Assembly (NCBI GenBank): GCA_038229135.1
Contig: JBBROS010000008.1
Location: 1 to 64,000, forward strand
Length of the DNA: 64,000 nucleotides
Direction: 5' to 3'
Source: JBBROS01 sp038229135
Lineage (GTDB): Bacteria; Pseudomonadota; Alphaproteobacteria; Acetobacterales; Acetobacteraceae
Positions 32,463 to 41,042 of this stretch are shown piece by piece (positions within the stretch are counted from its first letter, which is position 1; each line of letters begins with the position of its first letter). The notes below the pieces were generated by a model. That model saw only the letters and a program-made list of their open reading frames with translations, was not told the origin of the DNA and ran no database searches. The position numbers and the translations under genes are program-made.

Positions 32463-33470
32463 CTACCAGCCCAGATCCGTGCCGAGATGGAACAGGCAGT
32501 CCCCCCGCACCGTCCGCCCGGGCACGCGCTTGCACAGCACGAAGCCGTCTCGCGCGAAGTGCACCAGCTCGGCCGGCGCCCAGGGCGTCTCCGGCGTGTG
32601 GATGCGGGCCGCCGGCTGCCCGGCCACCACGGTGTCCCCCGGCTCCACCAGCGGCTCCACCAGGCCAGGGCCGGGGGCATAGACGAAGTAGTCCGGTCCG
32701 CCTACGTCCAGGATGCGGGTCGGGCCGGGCTCGGCCGCCCCGGGCGGCAGGATGCCCATGTGCGCCAGCACGTTGCGCAAGCCCCGCTCGGCCACACGCA
32801 GCCCGGCCGGCGTGAGCGTGCCGCTGCCGCCCAGCTCGCTGCCGAGCGCCAGCTTGCCTTGGCGCAGCGCAGCCCCGCTCGTCGTCGTCACCGCGCCCTG
32901 GCCCGGCTGGGCATGGCCGACATAGCTGATGGGCGCCGCAAACGCCTTCAGCAGCGCCACCAGCCGGGCCTGCCGGGCCGGGTCCTCGTCCTGCATCATC
33001 AGCGCGGACGAGACGTAGTGCAGCGAGGAACCGCCGGAGTGCAGGTCCACCACCACGTCCGCCCGCGCCACCAGCTCGTGCTCGATGAAGTAGGCGATCT
33101 GCTCCGTGGGCGACCCGGCCGCGTCCCCGGGGAACAGGCGGTTCAGGTTGCCGTCATCGAGAGGCGACGTGCGCAGCCCCGCCACCGCGGCCGGCAGGTT
33201 CGCAGCCGGCAGCAGGATCACCCGGCCCTGGATGGCCTCGGGCTGCAGCGTGCGGGCCAGGTTGCAAAGCGCCACCTGGCCCTCGTATTCGTCCCCATGC
33301 GTGCCGGAGATGAACAGCGCCGTCGGCCCCGTGCCGTTCTGCACCACCATGATGGGGATCGGGATGTAGCCGTAGGCGGAGCGGTGCACGGAGTGGAAGA
33401 GGCGCACGAACCCGCGCTGCAGGCCGGGCGCCTCGAGGTCCGGTTCGGGCACCAGCCGGCTCTTGCTCAT
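32463..33470 (-). CDS. Succinylglutamate desuccinylase/aspartoacylase-family deacylase (DoeB-like)
   Basis: 335 residues. SGTHGDEYEGQVAL carries the zinc-binding H-x-x-E, DLHSGGSSLHYV the third zinc ligand His, and DGNLNRLFPGD the substrate arginine region. A C-terminal beta domain (VEPLVEPGDTVVAGQPAARIH) is biotinyl-lipoyl-like, as in AstE/DoeB proteins. The family removes acyl groups from N-acyl amino acids; DoeB-like members deacetylate N-acetyl-diaminobutyrate from ectoine. It is last in the Dpp-type importer operon, suggesting that the imported substrate is an N-acylated amino acid or dipeptide. Confidence 0.9.
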   Translation of the reverse strand: MSKSRLVPEPDLEAPGLQRGFVRLFHSVHRSAYGYIPIPIMVVQNGTGPTALFISGTHGDEYEGQVALCNLARTLQPEAIQGRVILLPAANLPAAVAGLRTSPLDDGNLNRLFPGDAAGSPTEQIAYFIEHELVARADVVVDLHSGGSSLHYVSSALMMQDEDPARQARLVALLKAFAAPISYVGHAQPGQGAVTTTSGAALRQGKLALGSELGGSGTLTPAGLRVAERGLRNVLAHMGILPPGAAEPGPTRILDVGGPDYFVYAPGPGLVEPLVEPGDTVVAGQPAARIHTPETPWAPAELVHFARDGFVLCKRVPGRTVRGDCLFHLGTDLGW

Positions 33471-33483
33471 GCTTTGCTCCTGG

Positions 33484-34485
33484 TCAGTAGAGGTGGCACG
33501 CCACGGCGTGGCCGGGCGCGTGCTCGACCAAGGCAGGGTCCACCTCGCGGCACACCGCCATGGCCTGCGGGCAGCGCGGATGGAAGCGGCAGCCGGCCGG
33601 GATCGCCAGCGCGCTCGGCACGTCGCCCCCCACCCGCGCCCGCCGGAGCCGCCGCTCCGCCCGCCCCACGGGGCTGAGCGCCGGGACGGAGGCGATCAGC
33701 GCCTGCGTGTAGGGGTGCATGGGCCGGCCATACAGCGCGGCCTTCGGCGCCTGCTCCACGACGCGGCCCAGATACATCACCGCCACGTGGTCGCTGATGT
33801 GCCGCACCACCCCGAGGTCGTGCGCGATGAACAGCATCGCCACCCCCAGCTCCGCCTGAAGGTCCTGCAGCAGGTTCACGATCCCGGCCTGCACCGACAC
33901 GTCCAGCGCGGACACCGGCTCGTCGCACAGCAGGAAGCGAGGCCCCAGGATGAGCGCACGGGCGATGCCGATCCGCTGCCGCTGCCCGCCGCTGAACTCG
34001 TGCGGGTAGCGGGATGCGGCCGATGCCGGCAGGCCCACCCGCTCCAGCATGGCGCCGACCCGCTCACCCCCGCCTCGCTCGCCCCCGCTTCGCTCGCCCC
34101 CGCTTCGTTCACCATGAATGAGCAGGGGCTCACGCACGATGGCCTCCACCGTCATGCGCGGGTCCAGCGCGCCGAACGGGTCCTGGAACACGACGCCCAT
34201 CTTCCGACGGGCAGGCTTCAGAGCGGCGCCGTGCAGGCCCGTGATGTCCTGCCCGTCGAAGTTAACCCGGCCGCCCGTGGGCGGATGCAGGCGGACCAGC
34301 AACCGGCCCAGCGTGCTCTTGCCGCACCCGCTCTCCCCCACCAGCCCCAGCGTCGTCCCGGCCGGCACCGCCAGGGACACGCCGTCGACCGCCCGGAGCA
34401 CAGCGCGCACGCCCAGGCCGAACGGGCCACCGCCGCGCATCTCATAGTGCTTGGACAGGGCCTCGGCCTGCAGCAGCGCCGTCAT
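33484..34485 (-). CDS. Oligopeptide-type ABC ATPase 2 (DppF/OppF-like)
   Basis: 333 residues. Walker A GESGCGKSTL, VFQDPFGALDPRMTV, signature FSGGQRQRIGIARAL, Walker B LLCDEPVSALD and the C-terminal CRFHPRCP cluster of Opp ATPases. Residues about 125-141 contain an unusual GERSGGERSGGERGGGER repeat in the helical region before the signature motif, made by a 15-base tandem repeat. Start overlaps the DppD-like stop by four bases. Confidence 0.92.
   Translation of the reverse strand: MTALLQAEALSKHYEMRGGGPFGLGVRAVLRAVDGVSLAVPAGTTLGLVGESGCGKSTLGRLLVRLHPPTGGRVNFDGQDITGLHGAALKPARRKMGVVFQDPFGALDPRMTVEAIVREPLLIHGERSGGERSGGERGGGERVGAMLERVGLPASAASRYPHEFSGGQRQRIGIARALILGPRFLLCDEPVSALDVSVQAGIVNLLQDLQAELGVAMLFIAHDLGVVRHISDHVAVMYLGRVVEQAPKAALYGRPMHPYTQALIASVPALSPVGRAERRLRRARVGGDVPSALAIPAGCRFHPRCPQAMAVCREVDPALVEHAPGHAVACHLY
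34061..34113. repeat. 15-bp tandem repeat inside the DppF-like gene
   Basis: Three units of CGCTCGCCCCCGCTT type at 34061, 34076 and 34091 plus a partial fourth; on the minus strand they encode the GERSG repeats. The unit length preserves frame. Confidence 0.85.
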
Positions 34486-35450
34486 GCCGCCCCCGCGCGG
34501 ATGCAGGCCGCCCCATGGCCCGCCTCCATAGGCAGCAACGGCGGCACACCGGCGTCGCACGCGGCGTCATGCAACGGGCAGCGCGGCGCGAAGCGGCAGC
34601 CGGGCGGGCGGTGCCGCGGGTCCGGCAGCGCTCCGGGGATTGCGGTCAGCCGCGGCCGGTCGTCGTCCAAAGACGGCACGCAGCCCAGCAGGGCGCGGGT
34701 ATAGGGGTGCCCCGGCTGAGCGAACAGCCGCTCCACCGGCGCCTCCTCCACCACCCGCCCGGCGTACATCACCGCCACTCGGTCAGCGACCTCGGCGATC
34801 ACGCCCATGTTGTGCGTGATGAGCAGCACCGCCATGCCGAGCTGGTCCCGCAGGTCGAGCACGAGGTCCAGTATTTGCGCCTGGATGGTCACGTCCAACG
34901 CCGTTGTCGGCTCGTCGGCGATCAGCAGGCGCGGGTTGCAGGCCAGCGCCATGGCGATCATCACGCGCTGCCGTTGCCCGCCGCTGAGCTGGTGCGGGTA
35001 GTCCCCCAGCCGGCGCGCGGCGGACGGGATGCCCACGCGCTCCAGCATCTCCACCGCCCGGTCCCGCCTCCGCCCACTGTCCCGCTCGCCATGTGCGGCC
35101 AGCGTCTCGGTGATCTGCTCGCCGATCGGGAACACCGGGTTGAGGCTCGTCATCGGCTCCTGGAACACCATCCCGATGCCCGGCCCCCGGATGCGGCGCA
35201 GGCGGTGTTCGGCGAGCCCCGTCAGCACCTGGCCCTCGAACACCACGCGGCCCGACACCACGCGCGCCGCCGGCTCCGGCAGCAGCCCCATCACGCTGAG
35301 CGCCGTGACACTCTTGCCGCTGCCGGACTCCCCCACCACGCCCAGGATCTCGCCCGGCCCAAGCTGCAGCGACACGTCCTCGATCGCCGTCGCCTCCCCC
35401 CGCTCGCCGCGGAACGCGACGGTCAGCGCCTCGATGGACAGGAGCGTCAA
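34482..35450 (-). CDS. Oligopeptide-type ABC ATPase 1 (DppD/OppD-like)
   Basis: 322 residues with Walker A GESGSGKSVTAL, MVFQEPMTSLNPVFPIGEQI, signature LSGGQRQRVMIAMAL, Walker B LIADEPTTALDVTIQAQIL and the CRFAPRCP C-terminal cysteine cluster that binds iron-sulfur in relatives. It powers the importer with its DppF-like partner. Confidence 0.93.
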   Translation of the reverse strand: MTLLSIEALTVAFRGERGEATAIEDVSLQLGPGEILGVVGESGSGKSVTALSVMGLLPEPAARVVSGRVVFEGQVLTGLAEHRLRRIRGPGIGMVFQEPMTSLNPVFPIGEQITETLAAHGERDSGRRRDRAVEMLERVGIPSAARRLGDYPHQLSGGQRQRVMIAMALACNPRLLIADEPTTALDVTIQAQILDLVLDLRDQLGMAVLLITHNMGVIAEVADRVAVMYAGRVVEEAPVERLFAQPGHPYTRALLGCVPSLDDDRPRLTAIPGALPDPRHRPPGCRFAPRCPLHDAACDAGVPPLLPMEAGHGAACIRAGAA

Positions 35451-35460
35451 GCGGACAGCG

Positions 35461-36297
35461 TCAAGGCTGCAGCCGCAGCCGCGGGTCCAGCACGTCCCGA
35501 AGGCCGTCGCCGAGCAGGTTCAGGCCCATCACCGTCATCATCAGCAAAAGGCCGGGGATGGTGATGATCCACGGCGCCTCCCGCATGTATTGCCGCCCCT
35601 CCGCCATGATGTTCCCCCAGGTCGGCGTGGGCGGCACGGCGCCCAGGCCCAGGAAGCTCAGCGTCGCCTCCGTCAGCACGGCGTAGGCGAACAGGAACGA
35701 GAGCTGCACGATCAGCGGTGCGAGCGCGTTCGGCAGCACGTGCGTGCGCAATATGCGCCAATGCGAGGCCCCCGCCGCCACCGCCGCCTGCACATACTCC
35801 GTCTCCCGCAACACCAGAACCGACGCCCGTACGATCCGCGCCGTCCGCGGCACGTACACCACCGCCAGCGCCAGGATCACGTTCTCCGTGCTCGGCCCCA
35901 GCACCGCCGTGATCCCGATGGCCAGCAGGATCGCCGGGAAGGCCATGAGCGCGTCGTTGAACCGCATCAACGGCCCGTCGAGCCGCCGGAAATAGCCGGA
36001 CAGCGCGCCCACCAACGTGCCGAACACCGCGTTCAGCACCACCACCGCCACCCCGATCTCGACCGAGAGCCGCGCACCCCACACCGCCCTGGACCACAGG
36101 CTGCGCCCCAGATTGTCCGTGCCGAACACGAACTCGGCGGAAGGCGGCCGGAACTTGGTGCGGATGCCGAGCTTCGTCGGGTCCGCGGTCGTGAGCCAGG
36201 GTGCGAACGCCGCCAGCGCCAGCACCACCAGGAACAGCGCCAGTCCCGTCACGAACAGGCGGTGCCGGAGCAGCCGCCGCAGCGTGGCCCGCCACAT
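35461..36297 (-). CDS. dppC: Oligopeptide-type ABC permease 2 (DppC-like)
   Basis: 278 residues, six membrane segments. FGTDNLGRSLWSRAVWGARLSVEIG is the DppC/OppC hallmark near residue 58, and EYVQAAVAAGASHWRILRTHVLPN the EAA coupling loop. It pairs with the DppB-like protein just upstream, three bases away. Confidence 0.93.
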   Translation of the reverse strand: MWRATLRRLLRHRLFVTGLALFLVVLALAAFAPWLTTADPTKLGIRTKFRPPSAEFVFGTDNLGRSLWSRAVWGARLSVEIGVAVVVLNAVFGTLVGALSGYFRRLDGPLMRFNDALMAFPAILLAIGITAVLGPSTENVILALAVVYVPRTARIVRASVLVLRETEYVQAAVAAGASHWRILRTHVLPNALAPLIVQLSFLFAYAVLTEATLSFLGLGAVPPTPTWGNIMAEGRQYMREAPWIITIPGLLLMMTVMGLNLLGDGLRDVLDPRLRLQP

Positions 36298-36300
36298 GCC

Positions 36301-37248
36301 CTACCGCCCATACCGGATGCGCGGGTCCAGCACCGCATAGAGCATGTCCACGCCCAGGTTCACGAGCACCAGCAGCGCCGTCACCAGCAGCAGCCCCCCT
36401 TGCACCATCGGGTAGTCCCGGCCCAGCACCGCGGACGTCAGCAGCTGCCCGATGCCCGGGATGCTGAACAGCGTCTCCGTCACCACCGAGCCCGACACCA
36501 GCAGGCTCACGATGATCCCCACCACGGTCGTGATCGGGATCATGGCGTTCGCCAGCGCATGCTTGCCCACCACCTTGTAGCCAGGCAGCCCCTTGGCCCG
36601 CGCCGTTCGCACGTAATCCTGCCGCAGCACCTCCAGCATCGTGCTCCGCGTGACCCGCGCCAGCAGCCCGACGTTGAGCAGCGCCAAGGACACCGCCGGC
36701 ATGGTGCTGGTGCGAAACCAGCCCCAGGGGTCCTCCGTGAACGGCACATAACCCCCCGTGGGCAACCAGCCGAGCCCGACGGCGAACCAGATGATGAACA
36801 GCAGCCCCAGGAAGAAGTTGGGCACGGAGATACCCAGCATGGCCACCATCATCGCCGCCTGGTCCACCCAGCTGTTCTGCCGCAGCGCCGCCAGCACCCC
36901 GGCGCCGATCCCCACCACCAGCGTGACCACCAGCGCATAGAGCGACAGCGCGATCGTCACCGGAAGCCGCTCGACGGTGGCCCAGAACACGCTCTGGCCC
37001 AGCAGGATGCTCCGCCCGAGGTCGCCCCGCAGCAGACCGCCATACCAATGCGCCGCCTGCGTGAGCAGCGGCTGGTCGAGCCCCAGCTGCTCCCTGATCT
37101 GCGCCACCATCTGCGGCGTGGCCGACAGCCCGGCGATCGACGCCGACGGGTCCCCCGGGATCAGCCGCATCAGCCCGAAGCTCACCACGCTCACCAGCAG
37201 CAGCACCGGAACCGCGCCGGCCAGCCGCTCCAGCAGCAGGCGGATCAC
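36301..37248 (-). CDS. dppB: Oligopeptide-type ABC permease 1 (DppB-like)
   Basis: 315 residues. The GTG at 37248 gives the family N-terminus VIRLLLERLAGAVPVLLLVS; it follows the binding-protein stop almost directly. LMRLIPGDPS, QLGLDQPLLTQAAHWYGGLLRGDLGRSI and the EAA loop DYVRTARAKGLPGYKVVGKHALANAMIP are all standard. The longer open frame upstream overlaps the previous gene and is not used. Confidence 0.92.
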   Translation of the reverse strand: MIRLLLERLAGAVPVLLLVSVVSFGLMRLIPGDPSASIAGLSATPQMVAQIREQLGLDQPLLTQAAHWYGGLLRGDLGRSILLGQSVFWATVERLPVTIALSLYALVVTLVVGIGAGVLAALRQNSWVDQAAMMVAMLGISVPNFFLGLLFIIWFAVGLGWLPTGGYVPFTEDPWGWFRTSTMPAVSLALLNVGLLARVTRSTMLEVLRQDYVRTARAKGLPGYKVVGKHALANAMIPITTVVGIIVSLLVSGSVVTETLFSIPGIGQLLTSAVLGRDYPMVQGGLLLVTALLVLVNLGVDMLYAVLDPRIRYGR

Positions 37249-37249
37249 C

Positions 37250-38818
37250 TCAGTTCGCGAACCACACGTTGGACATCCGCGGGATGCGGAACGGCACCCA
37301 GCCCTGAACATTCGCGCGGGAGGCCTGCACCTTCGTCAGGCTCCCGAACGGGAACACGTAGGCCTTCTCCAGCAGCGCCCCCTGCATCCGCCCGAACGCC
37401 GCCTTGCGGATCTCCTTCGTAACCCCGGTGTTCATCTCCCGCCAGGCGGCCAGCACGTCCGGATCGTCCTTGTTGTCCTTCGGCATGTACATCGCGGCCG
37501 GCGGCGCCAGGAACGCCATCGTCGCCAGCGCACCCAGCGCCGGCTGCGTGCCCCAGCCGCTGAAGAACAGGTTCCACCCGGCATCGGCCTTCAGGCTCAT
37601 CTGCACCGAGGTGGGCCAGTCCACCACCTTCAGCTCCGTCGCCACGCCCACCGACTTCAGCTGCTCCTGCGCCACCAGGGCGGCGTTGTACATGGACGCG
37701 TAGTCCTTGTTGGTCAGCAGCACGAGCGGCTGGCCCTTGTAACCGGCCTCCGCCAGCAGCCGCTTCGCCTTCGCCGGGTCTTTCTGGTTGTAGGTCTTCT
37801 CCCCGGTCGTCACGTAGTCCGGCTGGTTCGGATAGGCGAAGCCGTAGTTCAGGCGGTAATTGCCGTCGGTCGCCGCGTCCATGATCTCGTCCATGTCCAA
37901 CACCGACTGGATGGCCTGGCGCATCCGCACGTCGTCGGTCGGCGCCTGGCTCGCATTGGCCACGGCGATCTGGATCCACCAGTTCAGCAGCGGCAGCAGC
38001 TTCACGTCCTTGTTGGCCTTCAGCCGCTCGACGGACTTCGTCGGCACGTCCTCGACCGCGTTCAGCTCCCCCGTCTCGAGCCCCGCCACCCGGGCCCCGC
38101 CCTCCGTCACGATCCGGAACGTGACCGTGTCGAAGCACGCCTGCTTGTAGCCGCCGAACCCCGTCCGCTGCTCGAACTTCGTATTGGGCGTGTAGCCGTC
38201 ATACCGCTTGAGCCGCACGAAGCTGCCGGGCACCGACTGGTCCAGCTGCCACGGCCCCGTGCCGATGGTGCGCAGCTGCTGCGGCGGGTCGTCCTTGGCC
38301 TCCGACGGCACGATCACCATCGGGATGCTGAAGCTGCTCAGCTTCTCGACGAAGGTCGGCGACGGCGCCTTCATCTTGACCACGAAGGTCCCCGGGTCCG
38401 TCGCCTCCCACGAGGCCACCGGATCGAGCAGCTGGCGGTCCAGCCCCACCTTGGAGTAACGGTCCCAGCTCGCCACCACGTCGGCCGACGTCATCGGCTT
38501 GCCGTTGTGGAACTTGACGCCGGGGCGGAGGGTGAAGGTGTAGCTCATCCGGTCCGGCGCCTCCGTCAGCGTGTCCGCCAGGTCCAGGATCGGGTTGTTG
38601 TTCTCGTCCCGCGTGGTCAGCGCCTCGAACACGTTCATCGCGATGTTGCGCGTGCTGATCGTGTTGGACGTCATCTGGTCGAGGCTGTTGACGTTGGCCT
38701 CCTGCCCGAACACGAAGTTGCCGCCCGTGCGCGGGCACTTGAAAGGCTCCGCCGCCACCGGCCGGGCCGCCAGGGTGGTCCCCGCCATCAGGATCGCCGC
38801 CAGGATCGCCGCCCGCAT
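37250..38818 (-). CDS. Oligopeptide-type periplasmic binding protein (DppA/OppA family)
   Basis: 522 residues with a signal peptide ending ARPVAAEP. NVFEALTTRDENNNPILDLADTLTEAPDRMSYTFTLRPGVKFHNGKPMTSADVVASWDRY is the family 5 signature region (here given in pieces of the conserved FTLRPGVKFHNG and SADVV). The C-terminal lobe contains AKRLLAEAGYKGQPL. First gene of the (-) importer operon; the class II aldolase gene diverges 78 bases away. The ligand could be a dipeptide, an opine or an N-acyl amino acid given the terminal deacylase. Confidence 0.92.
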   Translation of the reverse strand: MRAAILAAILMAGTTLAARPVAAEPFKCPRTGGNFVFGQEANVNSLDQMTSNTISTRNIAMNVFEALTTRDENNNPILDLADTLTEAPDRMSYTFTLRPGVKFHNGKPMTSADVVASWDRYSKVGLDRQLLDPVASWEATDPGTFVVKMKAPSPTFVEKLSSFSIPMVIVPSEAKDDPPQQLRTIGTGPWQLDQSVPGSFVRLKRYDGYTPNTKFEQRTGFGGYKQACFDTVTFRIVTEGGARVAGLETGELNAVEDVPTKSVERLKANKDVKLLPLLNWWIQIAVANASQAPTDDVRMRQAIQSVLDMDEIMDAATDGNYRLNYGFAYPNQPDYVTTGEKTYNQKDPAKAKRLLAEAGYKGQPLVLLTNKDYASMYNAALVAQEQLKSVGVATELKVVDWPTSVQMSLKADAGWNLFFSGWGTQPALGALATMAFLAPPAAMYMPKDNKDDPDVLAAWREMNTGVTKEIRKAAFGRMQGALLEKAYVFPFGSLTKVQASRANVQGWVPFRIPRMSNVWFAN

Positions 38819-38896
38819 GTGATCGCCTCCGAAATGTCCGGGCCATCATCACGACGGGACTTGCATAGCGTCAAGCGGTTCCGCTTTGCTGCGCCC

Positions 38897-39697
38897 ATGC
38901 CAGACCTCCAAGCGCCCGACACGCCGGTCGATGCCACCCTGCCTTCCGTCCTGCCTCCCCTCCTGCCTTCGGGCGAATGGGAGATGCGCTGCGACATGGC
39001 CGCCGTCTTCCGCGTTGCCGCGCGGCACGGCTGGAACGAGCAGATCGGCAACCACAACTCGCTCATGCTGCCCACGGCGCCCGGCGCCCCGCCGCAGTTC
39101 CTCATCAACCCGCGCGGCCTGCTGTTCCAGGAGCTCACGGCCAGCAGCCTCATCGTGTGCGACCTGGAGGGGCGCGTGCTGCGCGGCACGGGCGAGCTCC
39201 GCCGCGTCGCCTTCCACATCCACGCCCGCATTCACCTCCGCCACCCCGCCGCCGCGTGCGTGCTCCACGTCCATCCCCAATACCTCACCGCCATGGCGCT
39301 GCTGGCCGAACCAGGCTTCGCGCTCGCCCACCACAACAACCTGCTGCTCAACGACCGGGTGCGCGTGGACCAGGGCGGCCACGCCCCGGCCGGCAGCCAC
39401 GAGGAAGGCGACCGCCTGGCCGAAGCCATGGACGGCGCGAGCGTGCTGCTTATGGGCGGCCATGGCGTGACCGTGGCCGGGCCCACGGTCGCCGACGCCT
39501 TCGATGAGCTCTACATCGCCGAACGCACCGCCATGTATCAGATGACGGCGCTCAACACCGGCCGCCCGCTCCGCGCCCTGCCGGAGCAGGAGCGCCGCGG
39601 CTGGCACGGGCCCTGGGGCGAGAAGCTGGACGCACGCCTGCACCTCGATGCCTGGCGCCGCGTGCTGGACCGCGAGGAGCCGGACTACCGGACCTGA
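38897..39697 (+). CDS. Class II aldolase/adducin-family protein
   Basis: 266 residues. WNEQIGNHNSLMLP, FLINPRGLLFQELTASSLIVCD, then FHIHARIHLRHPAAACVLHVHPQY with the zinc-binding HxH, and LLMGGHGVTVAGPTVADAFDELYIAERTA with the third His. Family members cleave sugar phosphates such as fuculose-1-phosphate or act as decarboxylases or epimerases. Alone in its direction, divergent from the Dpp-type operon and convergent with the aminotransferase gene 16 bases away. Confidence 0.88.
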   Translation: MPDLQAPDTPVDATLPSVLPPLLPSGEWEMRCDMAAVFRVAARHGWNEQIGNHNSLMLPTAPGAPPQFLINPRGLLFQELTASSLIVCDLEGRVLRGTGELRRVAFHIHARIHLRHPAAACVLHVHPQYLTAMALLAEPGFALAHHNNLLLNDRVRVDQGGHAPAGSHEEGDRLAEAMDGASVLLMGGHGVTVAGPTVADAFDELYIAERTAMYQMTALNTGRPLRALPEQERRGWHGPWGEKLDARLHLDAWRRVLDREEPDYRT

Positions 39698-39713
39698 CGG
39701 CCCGAGCCGCCGT

Positions 39714-41042
39714 TCACCGCGCGAACACCGAGTCGACCGCCTCGCCGAGCCGCCCCACGATCTCGTCCAGGTCCGCCTCCTCCACGATGTAGGGCGGCGC
39801 CACGATCACGTGGTCCCCGCGTACCCCGTCCGCCGTGCCGGTGCCCGGATACACGCCGAGCCCCCGGGCCAGCGCCGCGTCCTTCACCGCCTCCGCCACG
39901 CCGCGGGCGGGGTCGAACGGCGTTCGCCAGGCCCGGTCCGCCACGAACTCGAGCGCATGGAACAGGCCGCGCCCCCTGATGTCGCCGACATGCCGGTGGT
40001 TCCCGAACCGGTCGTGCAGCAGCCGCTCCAGCACGGCGCCCTGCCGGGCGGCCGCGGCCACCAGCCCGTGCTCCTGCACCACGCGCTGCACCTCGAGCGC
40101 CGCCGCACAGGCGACCGGATGGGCCTGGTAGGTCTGCCCGTGCTGGAACCCGCCGGACCCGGCCCGCAGCGCCTCGATCACCCGGCCGCCGGCCAGGATG
40201 CCGCCGATGGGCGCGTAACCGCCGCCCAGCCCCTTGGCCACGGCCTGGATGTCGGGCGGCACGCCCTCCTGCTCCCACGCATGCGTGGTGCCGGTGCGGC
40301 CCATGCCGCACATCACCTCGTCCAGCACCAGCAGCGCCCCATGCCGGTCGCACACCGCCCGCATGGCCGCGAAGTAGCCGGGCACCGCGGCCACGCACCC
40401 GGTCGTGGCGCCCACCACCGTTTCGGCGCAGAACGCCGCGACGGTGGTTGGGCCCAAACGCTGGAACTCCGCCTCCAGCTCCTCCGCAAGCCGGGCCACA
40501 TAGGCGTCGTCGCCCTCGTCCGGGGCCTGGTGGTGGTAGGCGAAGCAGGGCGACACGTGGCTGAACACCGGCGCGAGCAGCGGCTCGTACAGCGCCCGCC
40601 GCGCCTTGTGGCCGCCCACGCCCAGCGCACCCAGCGTGGTGCCGTGGTAGCCCTGCCGGCGCGCGACGAAGCGCGTGCGCTGCGGCTGCCCGATCTCGAT
40701 GAAATACTGCCGCGCCAGCTTCAGCGCCGCCTCCATGGCCTCCGACCCGGAACTGACGAAGAAGGCATGCGTGAGCCCCCCAGGCTCGCCGGCCAGCAAC
40801 AGGTCCGCGAGCGCCTCCGCCGGCTCGGACGTGAAGAAGCCCGTGTGCGCATAGGCCAGGCGCCCGGCCTGCGCCCCCATGGCGGCCGCCACCCGGGCGT
40901 TGCCATGGCCGATGCTGGCCACCGCCGCACCGCCCGACGCATCGATCACGCTGCGCCCGTCGGCCAGGTGCAGCCGGATGCCTTCCCCGCGCACGGCCGT
41001 GTCCGGCACGGCGTCGAGCCTACGTTGGATGATGCGTGTCAT
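39714..41042 (-). CDS. Class III (omega) aminotransferase
   Basis: 442 residues. FFVSSGSEAMEAALKLARQYF and RRQGYHGTTLGALGVGG bind the phosphate of pyridoxal phosphate; LLVLDEVMCGMGRTG holds the cofactor-ring Asp, and the Schiff-base lysine is in AVAKGLGGGYAPIGGI. The family moves amino groups from omega-amino acids, diamines or amines to a keto acid. The start overlaps the formamidase stop (ATGA), so the two are a unit: the formamidase could release an amine that this enzyme then deaminates. Confidence 0.92.
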   Translation of the reverse strand: MTRIIQRRLDAVPDTAVRGEGIRLHLADGRSVIDASGGAAVASIGHGNARVAAAMGAQAGRLAYAHTGFFTSEPAEALADLLLAGEPGGLTHAFFVSSGSEAMEAALKLARQYFIEIGQPQRTRFVARRQGYHGTTLGALGVGGHKARRALYEPLLAPVFSHVSPCFAYHHQAPDEGDDAYVARLAEELEAEFQRLGPTTVAAFCAETVVGATTGCVAAVPGYFAAMRAVCDRHGALLVLDEVMCGMGRTGTTHAWEQEGVPPDIQAVAKGLGGGYAPIGGILAGGRVIEALRAGSGGFQHGQTYQAHPVACAAALEVQRVVQEHGLVAAAARQGAVLERLLHDRFGNHRHVGDIRGRGLFHALEFVADRAWRTPFDPARGVAEAVKDAALARGLGVYPGTGTADGVRGDHVIVAPPYIVEEADLDEIVGRLGEAVDSVFAR

